A DNA stretch of 27,529 nt. It comes from Bacteroidota bacterium. Lineage in GTDB: Bacteria > Bacteroidota > Ignavibacteria > Ignavibacteriales > Melioribacteraceae. The stretch's first letter is position 1. Each line of letters opens with the position of its first letter. The stretch lies in assembly GCA_023381535.1 (NCBI GenBank), contig JAMCSN010000312.1, positions 1 to 27,529 of the forward strand. The letters run 5' to 3'. The notes under the pieces are model-generated. The model worked only from the letters and a program-made list of their open reading frames with translations, was not told the DNA's origin and did not search any database. Shown piece by piece: positions 7,734 to 14,969 of this stretch. The translations under genes were made by a program, and so were the position numbers.

Positions 7734-8060
7734 ATGAAAATGAATATGCAGGATATGCTAAAGCAAGTTCAAAAAATGCAAGCCGAAATGGCAAAAGTTC
7801 AGGCAGAGCTTGAAAACAAAACCGTTACCGAAGAAAGCGGCGGGGGAATGGTTAAAGCTACGGCAAACGGTAAAAAGGAAATTGTTTCCATAATTATAGA
7901 TGAAGAAATTGCAAAAAGCGGCGACAAAGAAATGTTAGAAGATCTTGTCGTTGCGGCAGTGAACAAAGCTTTAGCAACGGCTGGAAAAATGGCTGAGGAC
8001 GAACTTGGCAGCGTAACAAAAGGAATGATTCCGCCAGGACTTAACATCCCGGGTTTTTAA
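7734..8060 (+). CDS. ybaB: YbaB/EbfC family nucleoid-associated protein
   Basis: YbaB/EbfC proteins are small dimeric DNA-binding nucleoid proteins, commonly encoded next to recR. The 108-residue product starts MKMNMQDMLKQVQKM and has the long N-terminal helix, a central VKATANGKKEIVSIIIDEE strand pair and a C-terminal helix ending in GMIPPGLNIPGF, all typical. I place the start at ATG 7734, just after the GGAGGAG Shine-Dalgarno (7725-7731), rather than at an in-frame TTG at 7713. ATG 7740 would give better Shine-Dalgarno spacing and cannot be excluded. recR starts on the base after its stop codon. Confidence 0.94.
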   Translation: MKMNMQDMLKQVQKMQAEMAKVQAELENKTVTEESGGGMVKATANGKKEIVSIIIDEEIAKSGDKEMLEDLVVAAVNKALATAGKMAEDELGSVTKGMIPPGLNIPGF

Positions 8061-8657
8061 ATGCTTATAGCAGAACCACTCGAAAAAGCAATTGACGAGT
8101 TGAGCAAACTTCCATCGATCGGCAGAAAAACCGCGCAGCGTCTTGCACTCCATCTTTTGAAAAGTGATCGGCTGACTGTAGATGCTCTCACAAAGTCGCT
8201 TGTGGAGCTAAAAGAAAAAATTAAATTCTGCACAGTCTGTTTTAATATTTCAACCGAAGACAAATGTGAAATTTGCAAAAGCCCGAAACGCGACCGGACA
8301 ATAATATGCGTCGTCGAAGATGCGAGCGACATCATCGCAATCGAAAGGACTAATGAGTACAACGGTTTGTATCATTCACTCGGCGGAGTGTTAAACCCGC
8401 TATCCGGAATCGATGTAGATGCTTTGAAGATCAACGAGTTGCTTGTCCGGCTGAAGAATTCCGAAGCAAAAGAAATTATTCTTGCTCTCAATCCTACTAG
8501 TGAGGGGGATGCTACCTCACTTTATCTTATAAAAGTATTGAAAGATTTTCCGGTTAAAGTCACACGGATTGCGCGGGGACTACCTATTGGCGGAGATTTG
8601 GAATTTGCCGATTCGGCGACAATAGGACGTGCGTTCATCGGAAGAATTTCTTTGTGA
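8061..8657 (+). CDS. recR: Recombination mediator RecR
   Basis: RecR acts with RecO (and RecF) to load RecA onto gapped DNA. The 198-residue protein has the N-terminal helix-hairpin-helix (LSKLPSIGRKTAQRLALHLL). A four-cysteine zinc finger follows (Cys57, Cys60, Cys69, Cys72). The TOPRIM domain runs from about residue 80 (ICVVEDASDI) with ALNPTSEGDAT and the C-terminal ARGLPIGGDLEFAD motif. Length is standard. It begins immediately after the ybaB stop (TAA then ATG), and its stop overlaps the next gene's GTG, so the genes are co-transcribed. Confidence 0.97.
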   Translation: MLIAEPLEKAIDELSKLPSIGRKTAQRLALHLLKSDRLTVDALTKSLVELKEKIKFCTVCFNISTEDKCEICKSPKRDRTIICVVEDASDIIAIERTNEYNGLYHSLGGVLNPLSGIDVDALKINELLVRLKNSEAKEIILALNPTSEGDATSLYLIKVLKDFPVKVTRIARGLPIGGDLEFADSATIGRAFIGRISL

Positions 8658-9412
8658 AAAGAGAATCCATCTCAATGGAAAAAGAATGGTTTAGGAATTG
8701 GTTTAATTCCGATCAGTACCTGGAAGTTTATCAGCACCGGGATCATCAAGACGCAAAGAAATTGCTCGATCTCGTTTTTAGAAATGTCTCACTGAAAAAA
8801 AACTCATTGATTTTAGATGCCGCTTGCGGTGCTGGACGGCATTTGATAGATCTAACAGCAAAAGGGTATAACGCTTTCGGATTTGATCTCAGCATGAGCC
8901 TTCTTAAAAAAGGTAAAACCAATGCTGAGGAAAAATTTATCCGTCTGAATCTTTTCCGCGCCGACCTACGGCATGTTGCCTTGAAGCAAAAATTCGATTT
9001 GGTGTTGAATCTTTTCACAAGCTTTGGTTACTTTCATACCGATTATGAAAACTTTTCCTTTGCTCAAGCAGCTTTTGGTTTTCTAAATGAAGGCGGCGCT
9101 TATGTTTTTGATTATCTGAACGAAAAATATCTTTTGAAAAATCTGATTTCCGAAAGTAGAAGAGAAATCGAAGGGAAGACTGTAACAGAAAGAAGAAAAA
9201 TAGCTGAAGGAAGAGTTGTAAAGGAAATAATTATCAGTAATCATGGTTCTGAGAATCGTTTTGTTGAATCGGTTCAGCTTTATTCGAAGAAAAAGATAGT
9301 TGATGAGTTTGAGAAAATCGGATTTAAGTTAACCTCCGACTTCGGTGATTACGATGGAACCCGTTTCGATGAGGAGAATTCCAAAAGACTAATTTTGTTT
9401 TTCAAAAAATGA
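8654..9412 (+). CDS. Class I SAM-dependent methyltransferase
   Basis: A 252-residue soluble protein with the Rossmann methyltransferase fold. Motif I is ILDAACGAGRHLIDL (about 53-67), followed by FGFDLS as the acidic end of strand 2 and LVLNLFTSFGYF in the motif IV area. The substrate cannot be told from sequence. The GTG at 8654 overlaps the recR stop by 4 bases with GGAAGAA upstream; an in-frame ATG at 8675 is an alternative start that would remove 7 residues. It overlaps the next lipoprotein gene by 4 bases (ATGA). The position suggests only operon membership, not a shared function. Confidence 0.88.
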   Translation: MKRESISMEKEWFRNWFNSDQYLEVYQHRDHQDAKKLLDLVFRNVSLKKNSLILDAACGAGRHLIDLTAKGYNAFGFDLSMSLLKKGKTNAEEKFIRLNLFRADLRHVALKQKFDLVLNLFTSFGYFHTDYENFSFAQAAFGFLNEGGAYVFDYLNEKYLLKNLISESRREIEGKTVTERRKIAEGRVVKEIIISNHGSENRFVESVQLYSKKKIVDEFEKIGFKLTSDFGDYDGTRFDEENSKRLILFFKK

Positions 9413-9981
9413 AAAGTGTGTCTATAATATTGTTGCTGTTTTTAGTTAGCGCTTGCGATCTTTTTACTTCCCGCTCTCCCGAACAGCCGGATACACCGGC
9501 TAACAACAATGTTCCGGCTACGAGTCCGGATATTCTTTTTCAGAATTTGAAATCTTCAATCGAACAAAAAGTTTTGGATAACTATATGGTTTGTTTTGTC
9601 GATTCATCATTCCTTAAAAAGAAATTCAAGTTCATTGCAGCTTCCGGTTCGATGTCGCAGTATCCGACGCTGAGCAACTGGACTTTGGAGTCAGAGCGTC
9701 AATACTTTAAGTGGCAGAAAGCTATTTCGCAGTCAGGCAGTTCAATCGCACTTACACTTTCAAATCCGTTTAACACACAATTTGGCGACAGTGCAGTTTA
9801 CCAGTATGACTATGATTTATCGCTTCAAGCAAACGATCCATCGATCAGCGGTGATTACATAGGTACCGCGCAGTTTAAAATTTTTCTTGATTCCAGAAAT
9901 CAATGGGTTATTGTTGGGTGGGAAGATTTGCGAAAGAGCAGCGGACAAACTTGGAGCGACTTGAAAGGGAGATCTTATTAA
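9409..9981 (+). CDS. Small lipoprotein, NTF2-like pattern (paralogue 1)
   Basis: This 190-residue protein begins with a lipoprotein signal peptide (MKSVSIILLLFLVSAC) whose lipobox VSAC points to acylation at Cys16. A Pro/Asn-rich linker follows, then a folded domain with a helix ending in a VDSSF segment and alternating strands that close with NQWVIVGWEDLR. That pattern recalls NTF2/SnoaL-like domains, but I cannot name a family. The ATG overlaps the methyltransferase stop by 4 bases. The next gene encodes a protein of the same layout, so the two look like diverged tandem paralogues. Confidence 0.82.
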   Translation: MKSVSIILLLFLVSACDLFTSRSPEQPDTPANNNVPATSPDILFQNLKSSIEQKVLDNYMVCFVDSSFLKKKFKFIAASGSMSQYPTLSNWTLESERQYFKWQKAISQSGSSIALTLSNPFNTQFGDSAVYQYDYDLSLQANDPSISGDYIGTAQFKIFLDSRNQWVIVGWEDLRKSSGQTWSDLKGRSY

Positions 9982-10474
9982 AAAGTTAATCGTCTTTGGA
10001 ATACTGGTCATTTCATTGAATAGCTGCGTCAATCCGTTTGCGCCGAAGATCGACAGCAACCTTGACAAGGGAAGCGGTCTGATTAGCGATCGGTCCACGA
10101 TCGACGGAGTGTTCCAGAATTTTCAGTATGCCTATACTTTCAAAGACACGTTAATTTACAGCCAACTTTTGGATAAAAACTTTATCTTTAGTTACAGAGA
10201 TTACAATTTGGGCGTTGATGTATCGTGGGGGCGCGACGACGAAATGAAAGTTTCGAACGGACTGTTTCAGAATTCGCAGCGTCTTGATCTAATTTGGAAT
10301 AATATTGTTTCGATTACCGGCGACTCGACGCGCATCGTAAGAAGTTTTAACTTAACTATAACATTTAATCCGACGGATATTATATATATTGACGGAAGAG
10401 TTAACCTTAGTTTAGGAAAAGACAGCGGTAATAAATGGAAGATTATTCGCTGGGTAGATGAATCAAACTTTTAG
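9977..10474 (+). CDS. Small lipoprotein, NTF2-like pattern (paralogue 2), probable ATT start
   Basis: The first standard start codon in frame is TTG at 10016, but it leaves only MNSC before the domain. The frame upstream is open back to a stop at 9962-9964. ATT at 9977 gives a perfect lipoprotein signal peptide, (M)KKLIVFGILVISLNSC, with lipobox LNSC and acylated Cys17. A Shine-Dalgarno AAGGGAG (9965-9971) stands 5 bases before that ATT, and the start overlaps the stop of paralogue 1. The mature domain ends NKWKIIRWVDES, mirroring NQWVIVGWEDLR in paralogue 1. The protein would be 165 residues, bound to a membrane on the outer side of the inner membrane or in the outer membrane. ATT is a rare start codon; a mutation or read error from ATG is the alternative. 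Confidence 0.75.
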   Translation: MKKLIVFGILVISLNSCVNPFAPKIDSNLDKGSGLISDRSTIDGVFQNFQYAYTFKDTLIYSQLLDKNFIFSYRDYNLGVDVSWGRDDEMKVSNGLFQNSQRLDLIWNNIVSITGDSTRIVRSFNLTITFNPTDIIYIDGRVNLSLGKDSGNKWKIIRWVDESNF

Positions 10475-10480
10475 GATAAC

Positions 10481-11350
10481 ATGTTAACGTTTTATTTTAA
10501 AGAAGCATTCCGGATTTTCAAAAGATCACCTTTTGCAACCGTCGTAACGATTTCGATGACGACGCTTGCGATTCTTCTTGCTGTTGTTTCTGTATTTGTT
10601 TTGTTCGGATCGGCAAGGCTATCCGATAGAATAAAACGTTCCATCGAACTAAATGTTTATCTGGATAACACGCTTACAAGTGAGCAGATTAATTCGATCA
10701 GAAGTCAACTTGATGCAGAGCCGGAAATTTTATCGGTTGAGTTTATAGATAAGAACCGGGCAATGGATCAATTCTTAAAAGAAACTGGAGAAGATTTTAG
10801 AAAAGTTTTGGATCAAAATCCGCTGCCGAATTCGTTTGTAGTCAGATTCAAACCAGCACCTTTAGATGAAAAGAGTATCGAAACATATTCGGCAAAGTAT
10901 AAATTGATCCCCGGTGTAACCGATGTAGTTTACGATTATAAAACTGTCTTGCGTCTTCTCAGCATTCTTAAATCGGGAGGGACATCGATCTACATTGTTT
11001 CGGCAGTACTGATTTTTCTTTCGTTATATCTAGTTTACAGCAACAATAAAGTACAAATCAATAGTAATAAGAATCTTTACTTCATCATGAAACTTGTCGG
11101 TGCAAAAATTTCCACGATGAAGATTCCGATAATCTTGAACGGAATAATGATCGGAGTATTTTCATCGGTAATATGTATTATCCTCTACAATCTAGCCTTG
11201 ATGTTATTGACTAAAGTTTTTGTAAATGTTAGTTTCGATTCGCGAATACGGTTGGTGAATTTGCTGATAATCATTATCGGCATCTTATTGGGGTTTTTAG
11301 GCAGTTTCGTTTCGTCATATAAAATCCGAAAACTTTTAGAAACAAATTAG
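10481..11350 (+). CDS. ftsX: Cell division ABC-transporter-like permease FtsX
   Basis: FtsX is the membrane half of FtsEX, which relays cytoplasmic ATP hydrolysis to periplasmic peptidoglycan hydrolases during division. The 289-residue protein has the family topology. A cytoplasmic N-terminus (FKEAFRIFKRSP) is followed by helix 1 (about 19-42), an extracytoplasmic domain of about 125 residues and helices 2-4 (about 168-187, 218-242 and 258-278). KLVGAKISTMKIP lies between helices 2 and 3, as in other FtsX proteins. ftsE is not adjacent. An AGGA sequence 5-8 bases before the ATG serves as ribosome site. The two lipoproteins directly upstream are close enough to share its transcript. Confidence 0.93.
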   Translation: MLTFYFKEAFRIFKRSPFATVVTISMTTLAILLAVVSVFVLFGSARLSDRIKRSIELNVYLDNTLTSEQINSIRSQLDAEPEILSVEFIDKNRAMDQFLKETGEDFRKVLDQNPLPNSFVVRFKPAPLDEKSIETYSAKYKLIPGVTDVVYDYKTVLRLLSILKSGGTSIYIVSAVLIFLSLYLVYSNNKVQINSNKNLYFIMKLVGAKISTMKIPIILNGIMIGVFSSVICIILYNLALMLLTKVFVNVSFDSRIRLVNLLIIIIGILLGFLGSFVSSYKIRKLLETN

Positions 11351-11351
11351 T

Positions 11352-11366
11352 TACAGTTGAACTGTA
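11352..11366. promoter_or_regulatory. 15-bp palindrome upstream of UDP-glucuronate decarboxylase gene
   Basis: TACAGTT-G-AACTGTA is a perfect inverted repeat with 7-base arms and a 1-base centre, in the 47-base gap between ftsX and the next gene. The centre is too short for a hairpin loop, so a protein-binding site is more likely than a terminator. No regulator can be named. Confidence 0.35.
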
Positions 11367-11397
11367 TTAATAATTTTATAAACTATAGCGTAAATTC

Positions 11398-12348
11398 ATG
11401 AAGAAAAAAACAGCCGTTGTTACCGGTGGGGCAGGATTTTTAGGTTCGCATCTTTGCGATAGACTTATTTCCGAAGGCTTCAAAGTTATTTGTCTGGATA
11501 ACCTACTTACCGGAAGACTTGAAAACATCGAGCATCTTTTCGGGAACGAAAATTTTCAGTTTATCAAACTTGATGTTACTAATTTTATTCACGTCCCTTC
11601 AGATGTTGATTATGTTCTTCATTTTGCTTCACCGGCTAGTCCGATTGATTACTTAAAATTTCCTATTCAAACGCTGAAGGTCGGTTCTCTCGGGACTCAC
11701 AAAGCGTTGGGACTGGCTAAAGAAAAAAATGCAACATTTCTTTTAGCTTCCACTTCAGAGGTTTACGGTGATCCGTTAATCCATCCGCAAAGCGAAGAGT
11801 ATTGGGGTAATGTAAATCCGGTTGGCCCACGCGGTGTGTACGACGAAGCTAAAAGATTTGCCGAAGCAATGACAATGGCTTATCATCGCTATCACAATCT
11901 TGATACACGCATCGTGAGAATTTTCAACACCTACGGACCGAGAATGAGATTAGACGATGGGCGAGCTTTACCTACATTTATAGACCAAGCACTCAAACAA
12001 CAAGACATCACAGTTTTCGGTGACGGCTCTCAAACGAGAAGTTTTTGCTACGTTAGCGATTTAATCGACGGAATATTCAAACTGCTTCTTTCGAAAGAAG
12101 TAATGCCGGTCAACGTCGGCAATCCGGACGAAATTACTATTGACGAGTTTGCGAAAGAAGTTGTTAGTTTAACTAAATCAAAAAGTAAAATTGTTCACAA
12201 AGAATTACCGGTTGATGATCCTAAGGTAAGACAACCCGATATTACCCGCGCTAGAACTTTGCTTAAGTGGGAACCGAAAGTAAACCGCTCCGGGGGCTTA
12301 AAAATTACTTTGGAATATTTTCAGAATAGAATAAGTGCGAAAGGTTAG
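11398..12348 (+). CDS. UDP-glucuronate decarboxylase (UDP-xylose synthase), extended SDR
   Basis: This 316-residue cytoplasmic enzyme should convert UDP-glucuronate to UDP-xylose with bound NAD. It shows the Rossmann motif GGAGFLGSH (10-18), [10 protein letters not shown] around the catalytic Thr/Ser at 118-120, and the YxxxK pair Tyr148/Lys152 in [10 protein letters not shown]. The [18 protein letters not shown] stretch and [16 protein letters not shown] are hallmarks of the UXS branch of the SDR family, as opposed to 4-epimerases. The product would feed the polysaccharide machinery that follows. The next gene begins 8 bases after its stop. Confidence 0.9.
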   Translation: MKKKTAVVTGGAGFLGSHLCDRLISEGFKVICLDNLLTGRLENIEHLFGNENFQFIKLDVTNFIHVPSDVDYVLHFASPASPIDYLKFPIQTLKVGSLGTHKALGLAKEKNATFLLASTSEVYGDPLIHPQSEEYWGNVNPVGPRGVYDEAKRFAEAMTMAYHRYHNLDTRIVRIFNTYGPRMRLDDGRALPTFIDQALKQQDITVFGDGSQTRSFCYVSDLIDGIFKLLLSKEVMPVNVGNPDEITIDEFAKEVVSLTKSKSKIVHKELPVDDPKVRQPDITRARTLLKWEPKVNRSGGLKITLEYFQNRISAKG

Positions 12349-12356
12349 GAGGGAAT

Positions 12357-14024
12357 TTGAAAAAGAAATTCTTTTTGCTTCTGTTTTTGTTCTCTGCGGT
12401 AAATATTTTTTCGCAGCAAGAATTAGTGCCCGTCTCTCATAAAGTTTATCAGTTCTTGAAAAGAATGGAACTGAAAGGTGTAATTGAAAACTACAACAGT
12501 TCTAATCTTCCCTTGAGCAGAAAAGATGTTGCAATTTTCTTGAGGGAAATTCAAGAAAAACAGTCTAACCTTGACTCATCGGAAAAGAAAGTATTCAAAG
12601 ATTTATTGATTGAGTTCCATTTTGACCTTGAGAAGAATCTCGAAGGTTCATATTCATTCTTCAAAAAACCAAGTCTCGGTGGAATATTCAACGACGATAA
12701 TTATAAATATCTTTACGCTTACGCAGATAGCAATGCCTCATTGTTCCTTGACGGAATAGGATCATTGTCGTACCGAGATTTTAGCGCTGAAAGTTATCCT
12801 AAAACGAATATTGGGCTGGGTGAAATAGGAATACGTCTGCGAGGAACTTTGTACGATAACTTCGGGTATTATCTTCGCATGTCAAACGGACAGCAAATTA
12901 GCGGGGATGGTTACGCGAGAGTAGTAGCAGCAAGTTATGATTCAAAACTTCACTCGACGTTAAAATTCTTAAATGAGAAGTATTATGATTCATTTGAAGG
13001 TTATATGCGTTTTGAAGCGAGCAATCGTGCAATCGCATTGACATTCGGCAGAGAGAAATTTCAGATGGGAACAGGATTCATCGACAAACTTTTTCTTTCA
13101 GGGAATACTGCGCCGTTTGATTTCGGCAGAATCGATGTGAAATACAAATCGCTTCACTACTCGTTCTTCTACGGTAACTTGAAAGGGGATTCCTTAGGAG
13201 TAGCACTTACATCAAAAAATATCATTGCACATCGTCTTGATATTAATTTTTCTGAGAACTTTAGGCTTGGGTTATACGAGAGTATAATCGCAGCTAACCG
13301 TCCAATCAGTTTTACGTATATGAACCCATTAAGCTTTTTAACTTCCGCAGATTTTACTTCTGAACCCAAAAATCAAAGTAACGCACTGATGGGAATAGAT
13401 ATGGAAATCAAACCCGTCAATGATATTGCGCTTCAACTGTCGCTTCTTATCGACGATTTGAATTTCAAGACTTTGTACGCGAACGATGCAAGCAGCGACG
13501 ATAATAAATTCGGCTACCAGGCTGGAATAATGTTTGTTGACCCGTTTAAGATTTCAGATCTCACCGCTACAATTGAATACACGCGAATTGATCCCTTTGT
13601 CTATTCTCACAGAACTAATGAAAGCACGTACGCAGATTGGGGAATCAGTTTAGGGCATGCGCTTTCTCCTAACTCCGATGAAATTGCAATTCTTCTCAGT
13701 TATTATTTATCGGGAAGAATTTTTGTTGATTTTAAATATCAACATCAGCGATCTGGAACGGGAATTATCCTCGACAGCAAAGGAAACTTGATACGCAACT
13801 ATGGTGGAGACGTTAACAGAGGCGACGGCGACAATACTTATAAAAATGAGTTCCTGATGGGTAACAGAATTGACCGTGATATGTTTACTTTTGCTTTGCG
13901 CATTGAACCGGTTCGGCAATATTTTATTGACTTAACGTATTCGTTACAGAACATCGATATAAAGTACGTCGGAAATAAATATATAGATTCATATTTTTAC
14001 GTTACGGTGTCAACCGATTTTTAA
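12357..14024 (+). CDS. wzi: Capsule assembly Wzi-like outer-membrane beta-barrel
   Basis: The 555-residue protein starts with a signal peptide (MKKKFFLLLFLFSAVNIFSQ), then a helical stretch (about 24-80). It continues as a long run of alternating strands, with RAIALTFGREKFQMGTGF and an aromatic C-terminal strand (FYVTVSTDF) typical of outer-membrane barrels. This fits the Wzi family, which in Enterobacteria tethers capsule polysaccharide to the cell surface. The start is TTG at 12357, chosen because a strong AGGAGGG (12347-12353) stands just before it and the signal peptide begins there. The Shine-Dalgarno sits across the stop codon of the previous gene. Surface attachment or secretion of polysaccharide is inferred from family and neighbours. 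Confidence 0.82.
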   Translation: MKKKFFLLLFLFSAVNIFSQQELVPVSHKVYQFLKRMELKGVIENYNSSNLPLSRKDVAIFLREIQEKQSNLDSSEKKVFKDLLIEFHFDLEKNLEGSYSFFKKPSLGGIFNDDNYKYLYAYADSNASLFLDGIGSLSYRDFSAESYPKTNIGLGEIGIRLRGTLYDNFGYYLRMSNGQQISGDGYARVVAASYDSKLHSTLKFLNEKYYDSFEGYMRFEASNRAIALTFGREKFQMGTGFIDKLFLSGNTAPFDFGRIDVKYKSLHYSFFYGNLKGDSLGVALTSKNIIAHRLDINFSENFRLGLYESIIAANRPISFTYMNPLSFLTSADFTSEPKNQSNALMGIDMEIKPVNDIALQLSLLIDDLNFKTLYANDASSDDNKFGYQAGIMFVDPFKISDLTATIEYTRIDPFVYSHRTNESTYADWGISLGHALSPNSDEIAILLSYYLSGRIFVDFKYQHQRSGTGIILDSKGNLIRNYGGDVNRGDGDNTYKNEFLMGNRIDRDMFTFALRIEPVRQYFIDLTYSLQNIDIKYVGNKYIDSYFYVTVSTDF

Positions 14025-14081
14025 TTAAATTGTTTCATGGATAATCTTAATTAGAAAATTTTATATCAATAAAATTAAGTC

Positions 14082-14816
14082 GTGGGGAAATTGAAATACT
14101 CCATCATCATTCCGACATTAAATGAAGAAAAACTTCTTCCTTCGCTGCTTGAATCCTTGTACGATGTAAAACGGATGAATCACCGTAGTCTTGAAATAAT
14201 AGTCTCGGACGGCGGTAGTTGTGACTGTACATTGAAGTTGGCAGAAAAGTTTTCGGATAAGCTTTTGAAGCATACAAATGGGAACATTAGGACGATATCA
14301 AGCGGAAGAGCGCGTGGAGCTGAAGAGTCATCCGGCGACATTTTAATATTTATCAATGCCGATGTTCGAATCGACTTAGGCAAACTCTTACAAATTGTTG
14401 AAGAGAAATTTCTTCCGAGTAATTATGCCGCGCTTACTACCAAAGTTAAAGTCTTTCCGGAGGAAGAACTTAGGAGTGATAAGTATATGGCGACTTTTTT
14501 GAACAGTTACTTTCGGTTTCTAAATTTTCTAGGTATGGGAATGGGAAGGGGAGAATGCCAGGTAATCAGGAAGAGTACGTACAATAAGGTCGGCGGTTAT
14601 AGAAAAGATCTTCACGCCGGAGAAGATTTCGAATTGTTTACACGTATCAGAAGACAAGGAAAAGTCTTGTTCATTAATGATTTTGTTGTTTATGAATCAC
14701 CCAGACGCTACAGGAAGTGGGGGTATTTTAGAATAATGAGAGCTTGGTTTCTAAATAGCTCTGCGTCGCTATTTTTTAAGAGATCGTTTTCAAAGTCGTG
14801 GGAGCTCATTAGGTAA
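14082..14816 (+). CDS. Glycosyltransferase family 2
   Basis: A 244-residue GT-A-fold glycosyltransferase with the family 2 landmarks: YSIIIPTLNEEKLLPSL at the N-terminus, VSDGGSCDCT (Asp43), FINADVRI as the metal-binding DxD-like site around Asp94, and AGEDFELFTRIRR as the catalytic-base region. There is no clear membrane segment apart from a hydrophobic patch near FLNFLGMGMG. The acceptor and donor sugars are not predictable. The GTG start at 14082 lacks a clear Shine-Dalgarno; TTG 14091 is an alternative 3 codons on. It sits 57 bases after wzi and probably builds the same glycan. Confidence 0.9.
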   Translation: MGKLKYSIIIPTLNEEKLLPSLLESLYDVKRMNHRSLEIIVSDGGSCDCTLKLAEKFSDKLLKHTNGNIRTISSGRARGAEESSGDILIFINADVRIDLGKLLQIVEEKFLPSNYAALTTKVKVFPEEELRSDKYMATFLNSYFRFLNFLGMGMGRGECQVIRKSTYNKVGGYRKDLHAGEDFELFTRIRRQGKVLFINDFVVYESPRRYRKWGYFRIMRAWFLNSSASLFFKRSFSKSWELIR

Positions 14817-14881
14817 GTAACCGAAATTTTAGGAAGAAAATTTTGCTAAACAGTACATTTTATTTATTAATTTATTTAGAT

Positions 14882-14917
14882 TATAATAGCATACCGAATT
14901 AATAGCGGTATCATACC
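14882..14917 (+). promoter_or_regulatory. Candidate -10 box and inverted repeats upstream of export gene
   Basis: TATAAT at 14882-14887 is a good -10 sequence without a clear -35. It is followed by ATACCG (14891-14896) and its inverse CGGTAT (14906-14911) 9 bases apart, and by the overlapping palindrome GGTAT-C-ATACC (14907-14917). The sites lie at or just after the expected transcription start, where a repressor would act, in the 153-base gap before the SLBB export gene. Confidence 0.35.
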
Positions 14918-14969
14918 ATTAATCAATGAACTTAAAAAATGTAAATTTCCTAAAACAAAAATTACACTT

